This document shows positions 1 through 5,402 of a DNA stretch of 17,931 nt, piece by piece; position 1 is the first letter of the stretch; each line of letters begins with the position of its first letter. This DNA is from Methanosarcinaceae archaeon (GTDB taxonomy: Archaea; Halobacteriota; Methanosarcinia; Methanosarcinales; Methanosarcinaceae). The translations under genes and the position numbers were made by a program. Location of the stretch: assembly GCA_030655675.1 (NCBI GenBank), contig JAUSPM010000190.1:1-17931 (forward strand), given 5' to 3'. The notes beneath the pieces are model-generated. The model was not told where the DNA came from. It made no database searches and was given only the letters and a program-made list of their open reading frames with translations.

Positions 1-232
1 TGCCACCTTCCATCTATTACATTGTTTCCATCTATCTGAATACTTTATATCTAGCGACATTATATGGTTGACTCGACACTAGAAGCAATTGAAAATTCGA
101 TGTACATATAGGGTAACGCCGCGCATGCGCGGGTTGTAGAATCGTTTTTATCACGCACCCATTAAACACTCTGTACCACAGTACTGCACCAGCTATACAA
201 ATACAAATATATTAAGCTGTGAAGGATGATCT
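1..232. other. Left-edge non-coding stretch with a GC-rich palindrome
   Basis: No credible gene is visible here. The stretch is AT-rich except for a perfect 14-bp palindrome at 119-132 (CCGCGCATGCGCGG), which could fold as a short GC hairpin. It is followed within about 20 bases by a T-rich run (cgttttta). That arrangement would suit a terminator for a plus-strand gene lying left of the window, but that gene is not visible. The right end of the stretch is the CorA terminator hairpin, listed separately. Confidence 0.5.
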
Positions 233-239
233 TCACAGC
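216..239 (-). terminator. Hairpin terminator at the end of corA
   Basis: A perfect 9-bp stem (GCTGTGAAG at 216-224 pairing with CTTCACAGC at 231-239) encloses a 6-base loop. The corA stop codon (TGA, 235-233) lies inside the right arm. On the minus strand the hairpin is followed by a T/A-rich tail. The geometry fits transcription termination for corA. Overlap of the stem with the last codons could also slow or protect terminating ribosomes, but that is speculation. Confidence 0.6.
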
Positions 240-1303
240 CAGTTCTTTCTTTTGAAATAAAATATCATTGTGAGTGTTACCGAAATTATCACTATCCACA
301 ACATTGGATAACTCCAGCGCCAGCCAAGTTCTGGCATATATTCAAAATTCATCCCATATATTCCTGCAATAAATGTAATGGGAATGAATATTGTAGCAAT
401 AATTGTCAAGACTTTCATAACTTCATTCATTTTATTGCTGATAGTTGAAAGGTAAATATCAAGCATTCCCGATAGCATATCCCTGAATGACTCTATAGAA
501 TCCATTATCTGAATTGTATGGTCGTAAATATCTTTCATATACATTGTCGTAGTTTCATGAATAAGTGAGGATTCCCCTCTTTCCAGGAGGCTTATCACCT
601 CTCTTACAGGCCAGATCGATTTACGTAAGAATATCATTTCTCTTTTCAAGCCATGTATGTCCTGTAAAGTATCAGTTGTGGGGTTCTCAAGAAGATCGTC
701 CTCCATTAACTCGATCCTATCACCAAGTTTCTCAAGGATCACAAAATATCGATCTACAATTGCATCTATCAGGGCATAGGCAAGATAATCTGATCTCATT
801 TTTCTTATGCGACCTTTGCCACTCCTAATGCGTCCTCTTACATGATCAAAGACATCTCCTTCCACTTCCTGGAAGGAAATAACGAAATTCTCGCCTACAA
901 TGAAACTGACCTGTTCGGCTTTTATCTCATCTTCGTTATCATCAATTTGAAGCATTTTTAAGACAATATAGAGATAATGGCCAAAATCTTCAAGTTTAGG
1001 GCGCTGGCCTGTGTTCATAATGTCTTCCAGGATGAGAGGATGGAGGTCGAACTTTTTTCCGATCTTATCGATTATTTCGGAATTGTGAATACCATTGATA
1101 TTTATCCACGTGACAGTAGACGTCTCTTTGAAAGGGAAACACTCTTCCACTGTAGCGACTACTTCTTCATGTAGTTGATTTTCATCGTAGTCAATAATTG
1201 AAATCGTTACGCTCTCTGTCCTTTCTTTTCCTACATGCACAAGAGATCCGGGCGGAAGTCCAATTTTGTTTGATACTCTTTTTGTAAATCTGGAAATGGT
1301 CAC
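233..1303 (-). CDS. corA: CorA family magnesium/cobalt channel
   Basis: Membrane channel for Mg2+ uptake, with Co2+ and Ni2+ usually also passing. The protein starts with the typical CorA segment KIGLPPGSLVHVG, continues through a long acidic and helical cytoplasmic domain (LILEDIMNTGQRPKLEDF), and ends with two membrane helices. The signature GMN (IYGMNFEYMPELGW) sits in the loop between the helices. Its length of about 355 residues matches the T. maritima type. The start needs care. The longest frame begins at a TTG (1375) with no ribosome-binding site. A strong AAGGAGG lies at 1312-1306, only 2 bases before the GTG chosen here (1303) but 8 bases before an ATT codon (1297). Starting at ATT gives M-SRFTKRV, the usual N-terminus of CorA relatives. 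The gene stands alone and is read leftward. Confidence 0.93.
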   Translation of the reverse strand: MTISRFTKRVSNKIGLPPGSLVHVGKERTESVTISIIDYDENQLHEEVVATVEECFPFKETSTVTWININGIHNSEIIDKIGKKFDLHPLILEDIMNTGQRPKLEDFGHYLYIVLKMLQIDDNEDEIKAEQVSFIVGENFVISFQEVEGDVFDHVRGRIRSGKGRIRKMRSDYLAYALIDAIVDRYFVILEKLGDRIELMEDDLLENPTTDTLQDIHGLKREMIFLRKSIWPVREVISLLERGESSLIHETTTMYMKDIYDHTIQIMDSIESFRDMLSGMLDIYLSTISNKMNEVMKVLTIIATIFIPITFIAGIYGMNFEYMPELGWRWSYPMLWIVIISVTLTMIFYFKRKNWL

Positions 1304-1375
1304 AACCTCCTTAATTTGTATATAATTTTTAAAGATAATCGAGAAAAATCTCCTCTCGGTTGACTCAACTCGCAA

Positions 1376-1779
1376 TACATATTATGAAATGTATTCAACC
1401 AGAAATTCCATATTTGATATATAATGTGTTAACAATTCTATTGTCATGGTATATATTATCTATGACAGTTGTGGATGTGTGTAGTCTCGAATGATTTGAT
1501 TTGATTTCGTTTTCTCATGCTGAGAAGATGAGTATATAAAGTCAAAGGTTTCGGGATTATGCACAATAAAATAAAAACTCCAAAGTACTTTAACTTGAGT
1601 GGCACCCACATAGACTAAAGGATACATTATTAATACAGGAAAATAATTATGTGACATTATTTATACCAAATATATTTCAGCGATAAATAATTAACATTGT
1701 TAGATTGTTGCTAATTAATATAATGTGCTCAATAGTAATGATTTCATATGTATAAATCTAAAAATATCAAGGGAGTCCT
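1376..1779. promoter_or_regulatory. Divergent intergenic region corA / DUF432 with TATA boxes and dyads
   Basis: The 400-base gap holds promoters for both flanking genes. For corA (minus), a TATA-like ATTATATATC lies at 1424-1415. A dyad TGTCAT/ATGACA (1442-1447 and 1462-1467) encloses another TATA-like sequence and could be an operator. For the DUF432 gene (plus), TATA-like elements occur at about 1533-1540, 1710-1722 and 1751-1757, with GGAG at 1772-1775 ahead of the ATG. A small hairpin, TTCTCA-TGC-TGAGAA, lies at 1512-1526. A 65-codon minus-strand frame here (1460-1657) shows no family features and was not called. Confidence 0.45.
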
Positions 1780-2487
1780 ATGTTCGGTTCATATAATTGT
1801 CCTGTATCAATTGAAAAAGAAAATCTGTTGATCTCACTTGAGACAGAAGGTGATGTCAAATATTACAGGAGGGAGTGTCTTGACAATGAAGTTGAGAAAA
1901 TTGTTCTGAACGGCAATGGAAACATACTTTTTAATCCGGTTGAGCCTGTGAATCTTCCAAAAGAGATAACCTCATATCTTCTCATAGAATTTGAACGATC
2001 TTTTATGGTAGAACCCGGAACAACAAGAAAAATTTATATCAAGTTCCCTGTTGAGGTGGGAGTCTTTATATCTGCTAAAAAAAAGTATGAGGTAATTGAT
2101 GTTTTTACTATGGTGAATCAGAAGTTTATTCTGTATGGTGATCCAAGAAGCGGAATCATATGCAAATACTGGTTGAGTGATGTTTATTTCTCTTTACCAT
2201 CTGCAGATCCAATGCTTGAAGGTGTTATAGAATTAGAAATAATGAATACTACAATTCACTGGGCGGAATTGACCAGAGTTGTTTTTAATGCATATGCAAT
2301 GAAGATCTACTATGGTGATGACATTGTTTCTATGAAAGCTAAAATGAAGATAATGGCAGGGGAAATAGCAGAAACGGATTTTGTAAATTCTCCTATTAAC
2401 AAGGGCATGAAGAAGTCTGTAGAACTTTACACTACAAGAAGAGTAGTTGCATTAGGTACGAAATTTCTCATGGAGAAAGGTCTATGA
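1780..2487 (+). CDS. DUF432 family protein (archaeal, unknown function)
   Basis: A 235-residue soluble protein with no signal peptide and no membrane helix. It resembles the archaeal DUF432 family over its whole length. Recognisable stretches are NPVEPVNLPKEITSYLLIEF (about residues 52-71), FPVEVGVFIS, the YGDPRSGIICKYW block, and the C-terminal AETDFVNSPINKGMKKSVEL. The many beta-prone stretches suggest a beta-rich fold; this is inference. A GGAG at 1772-1775 precedes the ATG. The stop overlaps the start of the MscS gene as ATGA (2484-2487), so the two are co-transcribed and probably translationally coupled. From that coupling it is a candidate cytoplasmic partner or modulator of the channel. 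The biochemical function is not known to me. Confidence 0.8.
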   Translation: MFGSYNCPVSIEKENLLISLETEGDVKYYRRECLDNEVEKIVLNGNGNILFNPVEPVNLPKEITSYLLIEFERSFMVEPGTTRKIYIKFPVEVGVFISAKKKYEVIDVFTMVNQKFILYGDPRSGIICKYWLSDVYFSLPSADPMLEGVIELEIMNTTIHWAELTRVVFNAYAMKIYYGDDIVSMKAKMKIMAGEIAETDFVNSPINKGMKKSVELYTTRRVVALGTKFLMEKGL

Positions 2488-3311
2488 ACGTTACTGATCC
2501 TACGGCAGTGGTTTCCAGCATTAGTGCCATAGGTATTAAGGTTCTATTGTCTATAGCGACTATCATAATTGCAGTTGTGATAGGAAAAGTGATCTCTATT
2601 CGTCTTCGTAGATCTCTAAAAGAGAAGATCAACAAAGGACACCTGGATATAATTATCAAAATTGTCCAGTATAGTTTCATTATTTTTGTACTCCTGATAT
2701 TTGTGCTCCCTATTCTTGGGGTGCAACCCTCAAGTTTGCTTGTAGCCGGGAGTATAGCAGGGCTGGTAATAGGTTTTGCAAGTCAAAGCATAGTAAGCAA
2801 CTTAATATCCGGGCTTTTTCTTATGATCGAGCGGCCAATAAAAGTTGGTGATAATGTTAATATAAATGGGATATTGGGAATTGTTGAGGATATTAGTATA
2901 ATTTCAACTATAATACGAAATTATGATGGATTGTATATCAGGATTCCAAACGAGGCAGTTTTCACAAATACAATAACCAATTATGTCGCAAATGTTGCCA
3001 GACGTTTTGAGTACGTTGTCGGGATAAGGTACAGCGATGATGCTGATAAGGCTATAGGGATAATAAAAGAACTTATTGAAGCACATCCTTTTGCCCTTAA
3101 GAGCCCTGTACCACAGGCTTTTGTAGATAATCTGGGGGACAATTCAGTCAATATAATTGTGAGGATCTGGTCTCCATCCACTGAGTGGTATGGGGTTAAA
3201 ATGGAGTTATTGTGGGAAATAAAAAAAATCTTGGGCGAAAACGGGATCGAAATTGCATTCCCGCAGCGCGTTATGTGGTTTGCAAATGAACTTAAAAAAG
3301 AAGTGGATTAA
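2484..3311 (+). CDS. mscS: MscS family mechanosensitive channel (first of four)
   Basis: Small-conductance mechanosensitive channel that opens under membrane tension and releases solutes during hypo-osmotic shock. Helices fall at about residues 14-38, 57-79 and 84-115. The third is the pore-lining TM3 with the MscS pattern GLVIGFASQSIVSNLISG. The beta domain follows, with ERPIKVGDNVNING, and then the conserved IPNEAVFTNTITNY. The C-terminal alpha/beta domain ends in PQRVMWF. At 275 residues it is close to E. coli MscS and is the most canonical of the four in this window. It overlaps the upstream DUF432 gene by four bases. Its final codons lie in the first copy of a 16-bp tandem repeat. Confidence 0.93.
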   Translation: MNVTDPTAVVSSISAIGIKVLLSIATIIIAVVIGKVISIRLRRSLKEKINKGHLDIIIKIVQYSFIIFVLLIFVLPILGVQPSSLLVAGSIAGLVIGFASQSIVSNLISGLFLMIERPIKVGDNVNINGILGIVEDISIISTIIRNYDGLYIRIPNEAVFTNTITNYVANVARRFEYVVGIRYSDDADKAIGIIKELIEAHPFALKSPVPQAFVDNLGDNSVNIIVRIWSPSTEWYGVKMELLWEIKKILGENGIEIAFPQRVMWFANELKKEVD

Positions 3312-3342
3312 AAAAGAAGTGGATTAAAAAAGAAGGGGAATT
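3294..3342. repeat. Three tandem copies of a 16-bp unit between convergent mscS genes
   Basis: The unit AAAAAAGAAGTGGATT occurs exactly at 3294-3309 and 3310-3325. A diverged third copy (one substitution, one extra base) lies at 3326-3342. The first copy contains the end of the plus-strand mscS coding sequence and the T of its stop codon (TAA, 3309-3311); the third touches the stop of the minus-strand mscS. Read on the minus strand, each copy contributes a T6 run, giving three U-tracts behind that gene, the kind of signal archaeal RNA polymerase and aCPSF1 use for termination. Confidence 0.8.
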
Positions 3343-3359
3343 AAACTCCTTCTCCACTT
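3317..3359. terminator. Bidirectional terminator hairpin between the two mscS genes
   Basis: An inner stem AGAAGGGG (3331-3338) pairs with CTCCTTCT (3346-3353), with one G-T pair and loop AATTAAA. An outer AAGTGGA (3317-3323) can pair with TCCACTT (3353-3359). T-rich DNA follows on the plus side, and T6 runs from the tandem repeat follow on the minus side. The structure overlaps the last codons of the minus-strand mscS. Confidence 0.55.
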
Positions 3360-4168
3360 ATAATATTTAATTTTGGTGTTTTGATCGAATTTTTTGAAAA
3401 TTCTTTTAATGTTCTTCGCGTCACATCGGATTCGAACTCAAATTCATATCTGAGATCATTTACATAAGATTTTGCACGCAGGCACTTGTAGTAGGGATGA
3501 TCTTTTATTAGAACTGTGTAGGGGCGCTTTTTAGATATGAATACATATTTTGATGTTATTAATGCCTCTTTTAAAATTTTCATCGCTAATTCTGTATCCG
3601 AATCATGATCTATGTACAGATCGATAACTTTCATCATTTCCGGATTCCCGGAATTTGCGCTTGCTACCGATTCGCTGAAGATTACAAAATTTGGTATTGA
3701 AACGAGGTTGTCATCAGGCGTAATAATTTTTGTAGCACGTATCCCGATGTCACTGACTTCACCATAGTCATCTCTTATCTTGATTTTGTCTCCCATCTGA
3801 TATGGCTTCTCAAGTGTGATCACGATCCCGCCTATCACATCAGCAAATAGGTCCTTAAGTCCAAATCCAATTCCTGCGCCCAGAAGTCCACCAAAAATAA
3901 TAAGTTGATCAGAAGATAGTTCTAGTACTTTATTCAGGATATAATAAATCGCTATGCCATAAATTGAGAATTTCAATAATGGTATTGTCATTTTCACATT
4001 TATCCTGTATATACCAGCATTTTCTGAAAGCCATGTGAGGATAAAAGTGATTATGCGGATGAGGATATATGCAAATATGAGTATGAATATAGAGAGTAGG
4101 ATTGTTCCTAGATCGATTGAAGGCAGATCAATTGGGGGTGGGTCAATTGAGGTGTTATTTATTGCCAT
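3341..4168 (-). CDS. MscS family channel coupled to a P-loop NTPase (second of four)
   Basis: An ion channel of the MscS family, 275 residues. A short proline-rich N-terminus with IDPPP, IDLPS and IDLG is followed by helices at about 21-47, 62-83 and 90-118. TM3 is very glycine-rich (GGLLGAGIGFGLKDLFADVIGG) and runs into the beta domain (EKPYQMGDKIKIRDDYGEV), with SIPNFVIFSESVASAN at the usual IPN position. The C-terminal domain is shorter and more divergent than in the first paralogue. Its ATG (4168) directly follows the TAA of the upstream NTPase gene with no spacer. A GGTGTGG just before that stop could serve as ribosome-binding site. The tight abutment means the two are made together. The trigger may be something other than plain tension; that is inference from the partner. 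Confidence 0.88.
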   Translation of the reverse strand: MAINNTSIDPPPIDLPSIDLGTILLSIFILIFAYILIRIITFILTWLSENAGIYRINVKMTIPLLKFSIYGIAIYYILNKVLELSSDQLIIFGGLLGAGIGFGLKDLFADVIGGIVITLEKPYQMGDKIKIRDDYGEVSDIGIRATKIITPDDNLVSIPNFVIFSESVASANSGNPEMMKVIDLYIDHDSDTELAMKILKEALITSKYVFISKKRPYTVLIKDHPYYKCLRAKSYVNDLRYEFEFESDVTRRTLKEFSKNSIKTPKLNIISGEGV

Positions 4169-5194
4169 TTACCACACCAGCCTCAATTTTTTCAGGAATT
4201 CAACTATACTTTGCAATGCTTCTAACTTGATCATAAAATTATTATTAGAGATTGTTATTAGATCCTGTTTTAATAAGGTGAAAATAATGGAATCGATTCG
4301 GAAATCCGAACCGACGATTTCTACCAGATCATCTCTTTTGATTGATTTCATTGAAAGTATAATACTCAGAATAAAAGCTTCATTATAATCAAGATCGATA
4401 TTGAATGACAGTTTCTCTATCATACTGGGTTTAATGATTGGATATTCGATGCTTTTTTGCCAGATGATCTCTGCAATCCCGGGATTCCCATTTGAAATAT
4501 GGTGTATTTTTCCAAAAATAATATCCTGGACTGTTATATTCTCCTTTTTTTTACTCAGTCTAATTTTCAGGATATCACGATTTATCTTAATATAAGGGAT
4601 ATTAATGGGTTTTTTAAGTGGCACCATATTAAGGGGATACTTCATAAGTTTCACAAGTTTATCTTTTTTAATTGCAATATCATCAACAAATTGTATTTCA
4701 TCTTCTTTGTACGTGGACAGTAAAGATTGTTTGATATCATCCACACTGAATTTTGACAGTTTTATCTGGATCGGGAATATTTTGCTGATATTAATCGCAG
4801 CATCAAGATAATTCCATGAATATGCGTTCCATGTGGTTATGAACATATTATCCGAGGAAACAACTGTTTTTAAGAACTCATCGAGGATATCAAAACCACC
4901 GATCCTGCGCTTGTAAAGGAATTCACAGTTATCGAATATCACGATCTGATTTTCATTTTCAACTGCAAATTCACTTATATCTTTTACATTTGACAAGAAA
5001 GATACTTTTGTTACATTTTGCATATTCATTCTTTCGATCTCATCCAACAGTGTGGTCTTTCCCCCGAAAAGTTCTGCTATGATTGCAATATTTTTCTTTT
5101 GTCCGGATCTAAAACTATCTATGGCTGTCTGTATCTCTGCAAATTGATCTTTAAATCCGATCATTTCATGTTTATCATTTATATTGTCATTCAT
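4169..5194 (-). CDS. P-loop NTPase (archaeal AAA/STAND-like) paired with MscS
   Basis: A 341-residue cytoplasmic protein that looks like an ATPase of the archaeal ATPase_2/STAND type. The Walker A region is AELFGGKTTLL at about residues 40-50: GKT is intact but the first glycine is replaced by alanine (A40). Walker B is IVIFDN (84-89), with N where a catalytic acid is often seen. FITTWN (118-123) fits a sensor 1 strand. The C-terminal third (from about 250) looks helical and winged-helix-like (DLVEIVGSDFRIDSIIFTLL). No membrane segment is visible. No ribosome-binding site precedes the ATG, so the transcript may be leaderless. The gene runs without a gap into an MscS gene. The altered motifs suggest ATP binding with slow or no hydrolysis, as in a switch. 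The ligand and role are unknown. Confidence 0.75.
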   Translation of the reverse strand: MNDNINDKHEMIGFKDQFAEIQTAIDSFRSGQKKNIAIIAELFGGKTTLLDEIERMNMQNVTKVSFLSNVKDISEFAVENENQIVIFDNCEFLYKRRIGGFDILDEFLKTVVSSDNMFITTWNAYSWNYLDAAINISKIFPIQIKLSKFSVDDIKQSLLSTYKEDEIQFVDDIAIKKDKLVKLMKYPLNMVPLKKPINIPYIKINRDILKIRLSKKKENITVQDIIFGKIHHISNGNPGIAEIIWQKSIEYPIIKPSMIEKLSFNIDLDYNEAFILSIILSMKSIKRDDLVEIVGSDFRIDSIIFTLLKQDLITISNNNFMIKLEALQSIVEFLKKLRLVW

Positions 5195-5402
5195 GGTTGG
5201 ATTAAATACAAGTGCACTTAATTAGGCAAACTATCACAGTCCCAAAAGTTTAGTTCATAAGAAATAATTACTGGTAACAATATATGCTTTGCTATTATTG
5301 GCAGATCAATAATCTTCCACTTTATCCGAATGAAGCAGAAGAATCCTTCCTCGCTGCATAACGGTAGCGATTTTGTTCAAATATCATGTATGATATTAAA
5401 TC
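5195..5402 (-). promoter_or_regulatory. Promoter region of the NTPase-mscS pair with palindromes
   Basis: On the minus strand a TATA-like TAATTAAG lies about 25-32 bases before the ATG at 5194. A perfect palindrome AAGTGCACTT (5210-5219) lies 16-25 bases before the ATG, between the TATA-like box and a leaderless start, where a repressor would block initiation. Further up, at 5380-5397, is a near-perfect dyad AATATCAT-GT-ATGATATT, five bases past the stop of the P-type ATPase gene. It could be that gene's terminator or another protein-binding site. Confidence 0.4.

Noticed and set aside
1460..1657. 65-codon minus-strand frame in the corA/DUF432 gap
   Set aside because: No recognisable family, overlaps promoter-like elements, and has no convincing ribosome-binding site.
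3294..3342. Tandem repeat as a CRISPR array or a Borg-type repeat signature
   Set aside because: Only two exact copies and a diverged third, with no spacers. Borg elements do carry many tandem repeats, but one short array is not evidence for such an origin.
4035..4388. 117-codon plus-strand frame across the NTPase/mscS junction
   Set aside because: Antisense to two well-supported genes; composition is that of a shadow frame.
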